From Paraburkholderia humisilvae (GTDB taxonomy: Bacteria; Pseudomonadota; Gammaproteobacteria; Burkholderiales; Burkholderiaceae): a DNA stretch of 64,000 nucleotides. Below are positions 8,870-17,096 of this stretch, in pieces. Numbering within the stretch: the stretch's first letter is position 1; each line of letters starts with the position of its first letter. Location: assembly GCF_902859855.1 (NCBI RefSeq), contig NZ_CADIKH010000036.1, positions 1-64,000 of the forward strand, given 5' to 3'. A program made the translations under genes and the position numbers. The notes below the pieces were generated by a model. The model saw only the letters and a program-made list of their open reading frames with translations, was not told the origin of the DNA and did no database searches.

Positions 8870-9520
8870 TCAACCGACGCCGAGCGCGGCCTTGGCTTTG
8901 TCCCAATACTCGATGCGCGCCTGCATCCCAATCGTCCCGCCATTGATGCGCTTCGTGATCGTCGTGAAATCTTCAGCCAGATCGCGGCCGGGTTTCGGAT
9001 CGGCGAGTTCGTTGAGTTTGTTACTCCACCAGAACCACGCAGCTGAACGCGCCGCGCCTTCGGGCTCCTGCAACAGGTCCGGTTGCTTGAGCAGGTCCAG
9101 CTGCAGCCCTTGCGCGCAGCGTTCATAGTTTTCGCGGCCCGTCAGCTGGATGAGCCCGCGCCCACGGAAGCTCCAGCCATCTCCGCTAGCCTCGTTGCCG
9201 TTGCCGAGCCGGTCTGCGTAGATCAGGCTCGCGAGCTTTTCGGGGTTGCCCGCATATTGCTGTGCTTTCTCATCGCTGGGAAAACGCGCAGGCCAAACCT
9301 GGCGCAGTCGTTGCGCCGAGTAGTTCAGGTTCTCCGACAGATAGCGGAACTGCCCCGACTCGTGCAGCGTCTGCGCGAGAAATGCCGCCTGACGGTAAGG
9401 CGTGTCGATCGACCATTCGGCCATCGCGTGGTTGAGGGGATTAAGCCATTGCTGCGCATGCGCGTCCGGGTCGGGCACAGTGAGCAGGCGCTTCAATTGA
9501 TCGAGCGTGATATCTGACAT
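8870..9520 (-). CDS. Glycoside hydrolase family 19 (endolysin/chitinase-like) protein
   Basis: 216 aa from the ATG at 9520, chosen because AGGA lies about 9 nt upstream; an earlier ATG at 9562 sits in a hairpin. HESGQF (catalytic Glu54), YADRLGNGNEASGDGWSFRGRGLIQLTGRENY and WFWWSNKLNELAD are hallmarks of the GH19 lysozyme/chitinase fold found in phage lysins. There is no signal peptide, so export would need a holin, another secretion route or cell lysis. It is the last gene in the same direction as the DUF2589 operon, 113 bp downstream, and no other phage genes are nearby. Confidence 0.85.
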   Translation of the reverse strand: MSDITLDQLKRLLTVPDPDAHAQQWLNPLNHAMAEWSIDTPYRQAAFLAQTLHESGQFRYLSENLNYSAQRLRQVWPARFPSDEKAQQYAGNPEKLASLIYADRLGNGNEASGDGWSFRGRGLIQLTGRENYERCAQGLQLDLLKQPDLLQEPEGAARSAAWFWWSNKLNELADPKPGRDLAEDFTTITKRINGGTIGMQARIEYWDKAKAALGVG

Positions 9521-9539
9521 GGTAGGAATCCTGATGAAC

Positions 9540-9562
9540 ATGGCGTCCGGTTGGGACGCCAT
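9540..9562 (-). repeat. Intercistronic hairpin between the DUF2589 gene and the GH19 gene
   Basis: A perfect 9-bp inverted repeat, ATGGCGTCC / GGACGCCAT, with a 5-nt loop lies just upstream of the GH19 ribosome site. There is no U-tract. It could set differential expression or RNA processing within the operon. Confidence 0.4.
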
Positions 9563-9633
9563 GATGAGCCGTGGGCGGGAATCAAAACGGTGCTGAGGCC
9601 ACCGTCATCGATGGGTAGTCGATCCCGCCGCGG

Positions 9634-10350
9634 TTATGGGTTGGGGTTATTCGGGTCGGCCGGGTTGTTTGGGTTCGCCGGGTTCGCTGGGTTATTCGGA
9701 TTCGCCGGATTCGCCGGGTTAGCCGGATTATTCGCCGGTGCGTTCGGCGTCGTGCCGATCGTCTTTGGCTGGATCGCGGTCTGCAAAATGTCCAGCACGC
9801 GAGCGAGCCCTTCTGGCATGCCCGAATCTTCGGCTAGCACCTGAACGTGGTATTTCGCCGAGTTGTCGGACGAACGGGTGTTTTCCTTGTGCGACGCGAC
9901 GGACCCTTCGATGTGCACCGTCGCGCTAATGGGACCCCAGCCGATCTTCGCGTCCGCCGACAATTTGGCGGATGCATCGGTCGACTCCTTCGACGCAAAC
10001 GACGACTTCACTTCCATGTCGAAGGTAATGTCCACTTTCGTGATCCCTAGCGCGGGGACTTTGACGATGGCGAGCAGCGGCACATCGAGTGTGACGTTCT
10101 CGTCAATGGTTTTGCTGGCGTCGGTCGGGTCCGCAATGGGACGTCTGAACGCGAAGTGGGCGATACGGGTATCACCGACGCCGTTGGGGTCGTTGGCGGG
10201 CGGCGGCAGAAACCCGACGTACTTGATGAAATCGGCGGTCGCGTTGGCGAGTTTGATCTGTGCATCGCAAGCTGCGGTCAGCGGACTGCCGATCAGGTCT
10301 GACATCGGCAAACCCTTGAATTGGGATGCCATTTCGATAAGTTCGGGCAT
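9634..10350 (-). CDS. DUF2589 domain-containing protein with an Asn-Pro-rich tail
   Basis: 238 aa. The N-terminal 190 residues fit the DUF2589 pattern: LIGSPLTAACDAQIKLANATADFI, then beta-rich DVPLLAIVKVPALGITKVDITFDMEV, then KYHVQVLAEDSGMPEGLARVLDIL. The function of this domain is not established. The last 33 residues are a low-complexity run of NPA, NPN and NNP units encoded by a degenerate 9-bp minisatellite (about 9638-9738). There is no signal peptide, so it should be cytosolic. A second DUF2589-like protein is encoded three genes upstream, which suggests the two act together. Confidence 0.75.
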   Translation of the reverse strand: MPELIEMASQFKGLPMSDLIGSPLTAACDAQIKLANATADFIKYVGFLPPPANDPNGVGDTRIAHFAFRRPIADPTDASKTIDENVTLDVPLLAIVKVPALGITKVDITFDMEVKSSFASKESTDASAKLSADAKIGWGPISATVHIEGSVASHKENTRSSDNSAKYHVQVLAEDSGMPEGLARVLDILQTAIQPKTIGTTPNAPANNPANPANPANPNNPANPANPNNPADPNNPNP

Positions 10351-10499
10351 GGAGGTTCCTTTAAGAGTGCGGTCCTGGGAATCGATGCCTTCACGTGATC
10401 GACATCCGGCATCGCGGGCGCGGTGGGGCGCCTGTCACGATATTAGGATCACTAAGAAAGACGGTTCGTGACAGTTCCTGTTGGCCCTATAGCGTATCT

Positions 10500-11027
10500 T
10501 TAGCGAGCGTCGCGCACATCGGACTCGGGCTTGCGACGCAGCCATCGGGTGATGCGGCGCAGGAACGCACGACCGGTCGATGCGGACGGCGCCTCGGATG
10601 GGACGTCGGGGGACAGGGCCAAAATCAGCTTCTGGTTCTGCGTCAAAAGTAAGGTCCAGCGCTTGCCGCGCGGAGCCAGCGCCGTGCGTTCGATCGGGGT
10701 GAAGCGCAAGGTGGTTGCGTCTGGACGCACATCGATATGCAGCCGTCGGTACACGGGGGAGTGGCCGATGCGCTTCCACCAGGCGGGCGGACGCAGCGCG
10801 AGTACAGTTTGCCGCGCGTTGCCGATACGACGCGTGACCGCGCAACAAGGCAAGCTGAAGGTTAACTCGCCGAGCCGGTAGTGGTACGTGCACTGCAACG
10901 CGTATTTCATTGCGCAGTCGAAATCCGGGGACGCGAGCGGATCGCGCGCGAGCGACGCGTTGACTTCGCGGAGCATGTCAGCGAGCGCCTGACACAATGC
11001 GTCGACAGTAAGCACCCGGTTGGTCAC
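10500..11027 (-). CDS. Hypothetical protein of the DUF2589 operon
   Basis: 175 aa from a GTG at 11027, 5 bp after the stop of the preceding 88-aa gene. Residues 1-60 look helical (ALCQALADMLREVNASLARD) with two adjacent cysteines at SLPCCAVTR; the middle is beta-rich and the C-terminus is very basic (RRITRWLRRKPE). I do not recognise the family. Tight spacing supports cotranscription with the DUF2589 genes. Confidence 0.6.
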   Translation of the reverse strand: MTNRVLTVDALCQALADMLREVNASLARDPLASPDFDCAMKYALQCTYHYRLGELTFSLPCCAVTRRIGNARQTVLALRPPAWWKRIGHSPVYRRLHIDVRPDATTLRFTPIERTALAPRGKRWTLLLTQNQKLILALSPDVPSEAPSASTGRAFLRRITRWLRRKPESDVRDAR

Positions 11028-11032
11028 GGTAG

Positions 11033-11299
11033 TCAGGTCAGAAAAACGGGCTTGCGAACAAAGCCGATGTGATAGACCACATATTGAAGAACGACCTGGT
11101 GTTCACCGATGTTGTACAGCCCGAAGCTCTTCTCGAAGCCGAGAAGATAGCCGCGCGGCGTACCGCTCAGGCAGCGGTTAACCAGATCCATCGCTTCCTG
11201 CACTTCCGCTTCGGTGCGGATGTTCTGTGGGTTGTCGTTGCCAACGACGATGCGCTTGACGAAGCGCATCTCGCTCAGGTGGAAGCGCTCGGTCGTCAC
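11033..11299 (-). CDS. Small hypothetical protein of the DUF2589 operon
   Basis: 88 aa from a GTG that overlaps the stop of the upstream DUF2589-like gene (GTGA at 11296-11299), so it is translationally coupled. It begins with MRFVKRIVVGNDNPQNIRTEAEVQEAMDLVNRCL after a short lead and ends in a beta-rich hydrophobic part (VVLQYVVYHIGF). There is no signal peptide or known motif. Confidence 0.55.
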   Translation of the reverse strand: MTTERFHLSEMRFVKRIVVGNDNPQNIRTEAEVQEAMDLVNRCLSGTPRGYLLGFEKSFGLYNIGEHQVVLQYVVYHIGFVRKPVFLT

Positions 11300-11841
11300 G
11301 TCCCGGGCTCCTCGGCCGACGGCTGGACCAGGTCGGTCATGCCCTGACCCTTGATGACGTCGTCGATCAGCCGCGCGAGCCCTTCCGTCTTTTCCGCAGC
11401 CAGCAGCTTGAGCTTGATATGCGCGATGCTGCGGCTCGCGCTTTTGGTTGCGCTGCTGGCGCTCACCATGAGCGTTGCTCTCTTTTTTGCGGGCGCGGCC
11501 TTGCCGGTTTGGGTCAGGATCGCGTCATTGTCGCTATCGCTTGCGCGATCCACTTCTTCGAAATCGCCGAGTTCCAGGTCCAGATCGACCTCTGCCTCAC
11601 CGATCACAAGCGAACTGTGCGGCACGAGTGCCAGCAGCGGCAGCCGGTAATGCACCATATCGTCCGGCTTTGCAGTGCTGTGCGTGGCAGGCAGCTGGAT
11701 GTCGATGGTGGTCGGCTGGCGGTCGTCGGTAAAGAACGTGGCGAAATTGGAAACCTGCTCTTTCTCGACCATATGCTGCGCCTGCATGATCGATTGCGCG
11801 ATCGCTCGCACAATGTCTTCGAGACTGCTTGAAGTGGCCAT
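11296..11841 (-). CDS. DUF2589-like protein, first gene of the operon
   Basis: 181 aa from the ATG at 11841, which has an excellent AGGAGGAG ribosome site; an upstream in-frame ATG at 11865 lacks one. It starts with LEDIVRAIAQSIMQAQHMVEKEQ, then has the beta-rich block YRLPLLALVPHSSLVIGEAEVDLDLEL that parallels the core of the second DUF2589 protein, an acidic linker, and AHIKLKLLAAEKTEGLARLIDDVIKGQ near the end. It is cytosolic with unknown function. It heads the minus-strand operon and is divergent from the winged-helix regulator across a repeat-bearing region. Confidence 0.7.
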   Translation of the reverse strand: MATSSSLEDIVRAIAQSIMQAQHMVEKEQVSNFATFFTDDRQPTTIDIQLPATHSTAKPDDMVHYRLPLLALVPHSSLVIGEAEVDLDLELGDFEEVDRASDSDNDAILTQTGKAAPAKKRATLMVSASSATKSASRSIAHIKLKLLAAEKTEGLARLIDDVIKGQGMTDLVQPSAEEPGT

Positions 11842-12090
11842 AGCCGCTCCTCCTGGCGAGAGCACATGTCGGAAATGCGTCGGATCGTCCGCTTGAGGTC
11901 ACCACGATAGCGGGCGTCGGATTGCCGATCCTGATCGTTTATGACGTGCATTCAGCATGCATCGCCTCTGCCATCCAGCCGCGCCGGCCGGCGTCATTGC
12001 CGACCTCTGCCGCAAACCCCATTTCCCGAATATGTAATTTGATTAATTGCTCCCGGTATCTCCGGCCAGGCAAATTGTATTTATCCGGAA

Positions 12091-12153
12091 AGGATATTGA
12101 ACGTGAAATTAAGGATATCGAATGCTAATTTGAGGATATCAAACATTCACTTC
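12091..12153. promoter_or_regulatory. Three direct repeats at 21-bp spacing, probable operator array
   Basis: AGGATAT occurs at 12091, 12112 and 12133, exactly 21 bp (two helical turns) apart; the 21-bp units share the pattern AGGATATnnAAnnTnnAnTT. They lie in AT-rich DNA between the divergent DUF2589 operon and the winged-helix regulator. OmpR-type winged-helix proteins commonly bind tandem direct repeats, so the neighbouring regulator is the obvious candidate. The 431-bp gap (11842-12272) contains no other gene. Confidence 0.6.
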
Positions 12154-12272
12154 AAAGGGAGGTGGGCAGTTTCGCAATCTAATTCGCCTATCGGTGGATG
12201 TCATAAATTGTCATGTTGCCGGTTTTACCGTCCGCGAACATAAGTGCGTGTGCCAACACAATCGGGGTAAAT

Positions 12273-12800
12273 ATGATGGCGTTGCTTTTGCTCGATGACG
12301 ATGCGCGCAAGCGGAGCGAAGTCTTCGATTTATTCAGTAACGCGGGATACCAGGTTAGCTATGGTCACGCAGCCGATGCGTTGCGCGTGGATTCCGGCGG
12401 CGGCGCGCTGTGCAAGTCCGTCACTATCTGGGAGGTCGACGAGTCGCATCCGTTTCCGCTTTATATCGCGAGTCTGGCGCGCGGTGTCAATCCGCCGTGG
12501 CGCCTGTCATTGCATCAACATACGCTGGTGGCGCCGAATAGCAGTTGTACGAAGCTTACGAGCCTTGAGTTCTCACTGATCAAAGTATTTGCGTTGTCAG
12601 AGAAGGGCGAGGTCGTTACGAGAAAAAGAATTATCGATGAATTCGGTGAGCATTATCTGAGCTACGACCAGAACCGGCTCGATACGACGGTCATGCGCTT
12701 GCGCAAGAAAGTGCGTGACAGGCTCGGCCTCGCATTGCCGTTGAATACGGTGAGAGTGCGCGGTTTCAGCTTCGATGACTGGCTGATCCTCGATCATTAA
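12273..12800 (+). CDS. Orphan winged-helix (OmpR-type) regulator with a degenerate receiver-like N-terminus
   Basis: 175 aa from the ATG at 12273 (GGGG about 8 nt upstream). Residues 1-80 begin like a receiver domain (ALLLLDDDARKRSEVFDLFSNAGYQV) but are too short and lack a clear phospho-acceptor Asp and the conserved Lys. Residues 85-172 form a Trans_reg_C winged helix: LTSLEFSLIKVFALSEKGEVVTRKRI, TTVMRLRKKVRDRLG and NTVRVRGFSF. No histidine kinase is adjacent. It diverges from the DUF2589 operon, which it may control. Confidence 0.75.
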   Translation: MMALLLLDDDARKRSEVFDLFSNAGYQVSYGHAADALRVDSGGGALCKSVTIWEVDESHPFPLYIASLARGVNPPWRLSLHQHTLVAPNSSCTKLTSLEFSLIKVFALSEKGEVVTRKRIIDEFGEHYLSYDQNRLDTTVMRLRKKVRDRLGLALPLNTVRVRGFSFDDWLILDH

Positions 12801-12903
12801 TGCGGCGGCATTGAATGTTTCCTTTGTTCATACGTTAGGACAACGTGCGATTCACGAGTCGGCGATAGAATGAGATCCCTCGCAGATTGAGATGTAATAA
12901 GCA

Positions 12904-13857
12904 ATGGATCTCAATGACGTCGCCTTATTTGTACAAGTGATTCGTGCGGGCAGTCTTGCGGAAGCCGGCCGCCGGCTCGGCATCCCGGCTAGCACATGCA
13001 GCCGGCGCATCCAGCAGCTCGAGCGCGACCTCGGCGTGCGGCTGATGCAGCGTTCGACCCGGCGCCTCGCGCTGACCGCCGCGGGGCAGGACTTTTTCCG
13101 GCGATGCGCGGAACAGGTCGATGCGTTGGCGGAATCGGCGAGACAAATGCACGATGCCGGCGAGTCGGTCTGCGGGCGGATTCGCGTAGCGGCGCCGGCC
13201 GATTTCTTTCATTGGTTTCCGCTGGAACGGATTGCGCAGTTTCTGGGGAACTATCCCAATGTATCGCTCGAGTTCGAACTGAGCGACGGCTATACCGACA
13301 TGCTCGGCGAGAACATCGACGTCGCCATTCGCACGGGGCCGGTCGATGAACCGACGCTTGTCGCGCGGCCGTTCGGCTCGACGCAGAAAGCGCTGGTCGC
13401 AAGCCGCTCGTATCTGGACATGCGCGGCATCCCTGCGGCGCCGGCCGATCTTTCGTCGCACGATTGCATCGTCTCGCCCGGTCACAATGGCGCGCGGGTT
13501 GTGTGGCGGCTCGACGGACCGAACGGCCGCGAGCAGATTCCTGTCAAGGGCCGCTTTCAGGTCAGCACATCGCGCGCGCAACTCGACGCTGCGCTGGCGG
13601 GGCTCGGCATCGCGTTCTTGCCGACCTTCATGGCGGAACGCTGCCTGAAGGCCGGCACGTTATGCGAAGTGCTGCCGGGCTACGCGTATCGGGATGTGCG
13701 CGTCTATTTTGCGTATCTGACTCGCAGACATATTCCGCGTGCCGTAAGCGCATTCGCCGAATTCGCGCAAACGATCATGATCGAGGAACAGATGATCGAC
13801 GCTGTGCCATCGGTAGCGCGTCCTTTGGAAATGAAATCCACCGGCAACACGCTTTGA
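12904..13857 (+). CDS. LysR-family transcriptional regulator
   Basis: 317 aa. The N-terminal winged HTH is MDLNDVALFVQVIRAGSLAEAGRRLGIPASTCSRRIQQLERDLGVRLMQRSTR; the effector-binding domain follows from about residue 90. It belongs to the DNA-binding type seen in DsdC/AaeR-like regulators. It lies 300 bp upstream of the porin in the same direction; its target is not evident because the neighbouring left-hand gene also points the same way. Confidence 0.88.
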   Translation: MDLNDVALFVQVIRAGSLAEAGRRLGIPASTCSRRIQQLERDLGVRLMQRSTRRLALTAAGQDFFRRCAEQVDALAESARQMHDAGESVCGRIRVAAPADFFHWFPLERIAQFLGNYPNVSLEFELSDGYTDMLGENIDVAIRTGPVDEPTLVARPFGSTQKALVASRSYLDMRGIPAAPADLSSHDCIVSPGHNGARVVWRLDGPNGREQIPVKGRFQVSTSRAQLDAALAGLGIAFLPTFMAERCLKAGTLCEVLPGYAYRDVRVYFAYLTRRHIPRAVSAFAEFAQTIMIEEQMIDAVPSVARPLEMKSTGNTL

Positions 13858-14157
13858 CACGCAATGTTGGACTTACGTGTCGCGAAAGGGCTGAAATTTC
13901 GCATTTCAGCCGATTCCGGACAATTATGTAATCCGCAACGCACGCATCGTAAAATGTGTAGAATCCCGACTTGTTTTAATTCGAAGGCCATTTAATTGGG
14001 CATGTTTTCGCAATTAACGAAAATACCAATATATGAGAAATGATTTACGGAAAACTTGTAATCGGGATATTCAAAGGAACTGACCAGTTATAAGGTCGAA
14101 TTGCGCGTCGGCATTGGATAAAAAACGCCACCCACCGTACGCGCTCAGGAGACGAAG
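13858..14157. other. 300-bp AT-rich region ahead of the porin
   Basis: No gene is seen. The stretch 13970-14070 is clearly AT-richer than its surroundings and should contain the porin promoter and leader; no clean -35/-10 pair or operator could be fixed by eye. Confidence 0.4.
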
Positions 14158-15267
14158 ATGAAAAAGAACGCGGCATTAGGCGTTATCGCCTTGCTGTGTG
14201 CATCGGCTGCGCACGCGCAGTCGTCGGTCACGCTGTATGGCCGGGTCGATGCCGGCATCGAATATATGAACGGCGTACCCGCCGGCCCCACCGCGAATGG
14301 CGCGGCGACGCACGAGACATCGCGATTTCGCGCGGAAAGCGGTGACTGGGGAACGAGTTTGTGGGGCCTCAAAGGAACGGAAGATCTCGGCGGCGGTTAT
14401 GCGGCCGTATTCCATCTCGAAGGTGCGTTCAATACGATGACCGGCGCGGGCAGTAGCGACGGCCTATTCGATCGCTACGCAACCGTGGGCCTGTCGAGCC
14501 AGCGCTTCGGTACGCTGCTGCTTGGCCGCGAACTGTTTATCGCGAACGGGGTATGGGACTTCGATCCGTTCGGCCAGTCGAACTGGTCGTCGGCGTCGCT
14601 TGTGCGCGGACGAAACTGGCTGCACTCGAGCAATACCATTTCGTACCAGACGCCGAACCTCGCGGGGTTCGACGCGTTTGGGCAGTACGCGTTGTCGAAC
14701 GCGACGAACTGGAACGGCAACGGTACGACACCGCAAGGACGTTGGGCGGGTCTGCAACTGACGTATACGTCCGCCCATGTGCAGGCGCGCGCCATTTACG
14801 ACGAAATACGCGATGCGCAGAACGGGCTGCTGGATGATCCGTTCACCGCGTCCCGCGAGTACACGGCCGCGGTGAATGTGTTTTTCGGCGCGTTCAAGCT
14901 GCAGGCCGCGTATCAGGCGATCCGCACTTCGGGTGCGCCCGCGACCACCGGCGTTTCGCCGACCAGTCTCGACCACGAGTGGGGCGGTGTGACTTGGGAG
15001 ATAACGCCGGCCGCCGCGGTGATCGCGGCGGTGTATCACGTCAATGCGAACAAGGGCGCGGGTAACGCGACGCTCTACACGGTGGGCGGCACGTACAACC
15101 TGTCGAAACGCACGTTGCTCGATTTCCAGATCGCAACCGTGCAGAACAGCAGCACGGCGAACTTCGCGCTAAACGCCAATAGCGCGGGCGACACCGTCGC
15201 GACGGACAATCCGCTCGTCGGGCATAGCCAGTCCGGTGTGTACGCGGGTATTCAGCACGCCTTCTGA
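14158..15267 (+). CDS. Gram-negative porin (OmpC-like, Burkholderia type)
   Basis: 369 aa with a Sec signal peptide cut after residue 20 (SAAHA-Q). The mature start SSVTLYGRVDAGIEYMNG is the standard first strand of the 16-stranded betaproteobacterial general porins, and the protein ends with HAF, giving the C-terminal Phe needed for barrel assembly. It forms a trimeric outer-membrane diffusion channel. GGAGACGAAG precedes the ATG. Confidence 0.92.
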   Translation: MKKNAALGVIALLCASAAHAQSSVTLYGRVDAGIEYMNGVPAGPTANGAATHETSRFRAESGDWGTSLWGLKGTEDLGGGYAAVFHLEGAFNTMTGAGSSDGLFDRYATVGLSSQRFGTLLLGRELFIANGVWDFDPFGQSNWSSASLVRGRNWLHSSNTISYQTPNLAGFDAFGQYALSNATNWNGNGTTPQGRWAGLQLTYTSAHVQARAIYDEIRDAQNGLLDDPFTASREYTAAVNVFFGAFKLQAAYQAIRTSGAPATTGVSPTSLDHEWGGVTWEITPAAAVIAAVYHVNANKGAGNATLYTVGGTYNLSKRTLLDFQIATVQNSSTANFALNANSAGDTVATDNPLVGHSQSGVYAGIQHAF

Positions 15268-15747
15268 CGGGTTTCGACGATCGAGCGGGCGGCGTCAACC
15301 GTCGACGTCTCCCGCCGCATCTGCTATCGACCCCGGCGTGACACAAGCGGAGATCGCTGAGGCGCTGGGTGTCGCGGCGGCGAGCTGGCTCGCGCATCAT
15401 CAGATGCTGATCAAGCAAGTCAAACATCCATACGGCAGCACGACGCGGTGTCAGGGATTACCCGGTTGACCGCGTTGCAGCGCTCGTTTAATTTCGTCTA
15501 AAGCCTGTCCGGACCGCCTGGTCCGGGCACGAGCCATGCGGCGTTGTATGCAAAGCGGTTCATTGCGCAATGCCGGTCAGTACGTGCGCAGTGTGCGCCC
15601 GGTCTACCTGGTCCCTAGACGCAGTTCAGTACGCATTCCGCCGCAGCATTCCAGCCGCATATCGGCCCATGACCCTCATCGGTAGTCCGGCCGCAGTCGG
15701 CAACTCACCCGCGCATCACACGGCCGGGTTCAGGAGGAGACGACGCG
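15268..15747. other. 480-bp intergenic region with a possible decayed gene end
   Basis: In the plus frame ending at TGA 15467-15469 there is a short peptide, VTQAEIAEALGVAAASWLAHHQ, with the look of the C-terminal helix of carboxymuconolactone decarboxylase-type proteins, but no start or upstream domain. It may be a remnant or chance. The rest (15470-15747) shows no gene and probably holds the promoter of the MFS gene. Confidence 0.25.
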
Positions 15748-17028
15748 ATGAAGGAAAAGGCCCGCTGGCTCGTGATTTTCTTCTGCTTCCTGGCGATCGC
15801 GGTCAACTATATCGATCGGGCGAACCTCGCGGTCGCCGCGCCGCACATCATGAAGGATCTCGGCATCGGGCCGGCGGGCATGGGTTTGCTGTTAAGCGGC
15901 TTTTTCTGGACGTATGCGGTGATGCAATTGCCGTTTGGCTGGTTCATCGACCGCATCGGCGCGCGTGTCGCGCTGCCGCTCGCAGTCGGGTGGTGGTCTG
16001 TGTTCACCGCGGCGACCGCGGTTGCCGGTGGCTTTACCGCGATGTTCGGCTGCCGGCTAATGCTCGGCGTCGGCGAGGCGGGCGCTTATCCGTCGTGCGC
16101 GAAACTCGTCAGCCAATGGTTCGCGCGCGAAGAGCGTGCGTTAGCAACCAGCATCTACGATAGCGGCTCGCGCACCGGCTCCGCGTTGTCGCTGCCGATC
16201 GTCGCAGCGATTATCGCCGCGCTCGGGTGGCAGGCGTCGTTCGTGATCACCGGTGTGCTGGGCATTGTGTGGGTCACTGGTTGGTTCGCGCTGTATCGCG
16301 AGCCGGCCGCGAATCCCGCATTCGAGCGGCGCAGACCGGCGACCGCGCAACCCGACGCGCGCTCGATCCGCTGGACCTCGCTGTTCCGCTATCGCACCGT
16401 GTGGGGCATGATGCTCGGGTTCTTTTGCCTGAACTTCGTCATCTATTTCTTTATCACGTGGTTTCCGAGCTATCTGGTCGAGGTGCGCGGCTTCTCGTTG
16501 AAGTCGCTTGGCACGCTCGGCACCTTGCCTGCGATCGCGTCCATTCCGGGCGGATGGTTCGGCGGATGGCTGTCCGATACGCTCGTCAGGCGCGGCTGGA
16601 GCGCCACCGCTGCGCGCAAGACGTGCATCGTCGGCGGGATGCTGCTGTCGTCGGTGATTACGCTCACGGCCGTGGTGCCGGGTATCTACGAAATGCTCGC
16701 GCTCTTTGCGCTTGCGTATGGCAGCCTCGCGGCTGCGGCGGCCAGTATCTGGTCGTTGCCGGCGGATGTCGCGCCAACGCCGCAGCATGTCGCATCGCTC
16801 GCAGGCATTCAGAACTTCGCATCGAATCTCGCGGGCATCGCACTGACGACATTCACCGGTGTGATGCTGCAGTTGACCAAAGGCTCGTTCACGATTCCTT
16901 TGGTGGTGGCGGGCGCATTTTGTGTGCTCGGCGCGGCGAGCTACCTGTTCGTGGTCGGCCGTGTCGAACCGTTGGACGGGAAACGCGACGACGCAATCGA
17001 TGAACCCGCGTACGCACGCCACACGTGA
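15748..17028 (+). CDS. MFS transporter (anion:cation symporter type)
   Basis: 426 aa with 12 predicted membrane helices. NYIDRANLAVAAPHIMKDLGI at the end of helix 1, GWFIDRIGAR between helices 2 and 3, and GEAGAYPSCAKLVSQWFAREERALATS are typical of the ACS family (glucarate, galactonate and phthalate transporters). It probably imports an organic or sugar acid. AGGAGGAGACG precedes the ATG. The dehydrogenase gene starts 68 bp downstream, suggesting a transport-plus-oxidation unit. Confidence 0.88.
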   Translation: MKEKARWLVIFFCFLAIAVNYIDRANLAVAAPHIMKDLGIGPAGMGLLLSGFFWTYAVMQLPFGWFIDRIGARVALPLAVGWWSVFTAATAVAGGFTAMFGCRLMLGVGEAGAYPSCAKLVSQWFAREERALATSIYDSGSRTGSALSLPIVAAIIAALGWQASFVITGVLGIVWVTGWFALYREPAANPAFERRRPATAQPDARSIRWTSLFRYRTVWGMMLGFFCLNFVIYFFITWFPSYLVEVRGFSLKSLGTLGTLPAIASIPGGWFGGWLSDTLVRRGWSATAARKTCIVGGMLLSSVITLTAVVPGIYEMLALFALAYGSLAAAAASIWSLPADVAPTPQHVASLAGIQNFASNLAGIALTTFTGVMLQLTKGSFTIPLVVAGAFCVLGAASYLFVVGRVEPLDGKRDDAIDEPAYARHT

Positions 17029-17096
17029 TGCGATAGCACGATGACGCGCGAACGTAGGCCCTGGTGCATGGCTCATTTCATTCTTCACGCTTGATC

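Noticed and set aside
15807-17088. Minus-strand 315-aa frame opposite the MFS transporter
   Set aside because: Arg/His-rich composition and a frame register typical of antisense shadows; the plus strand encodes an obvious MFS protein.
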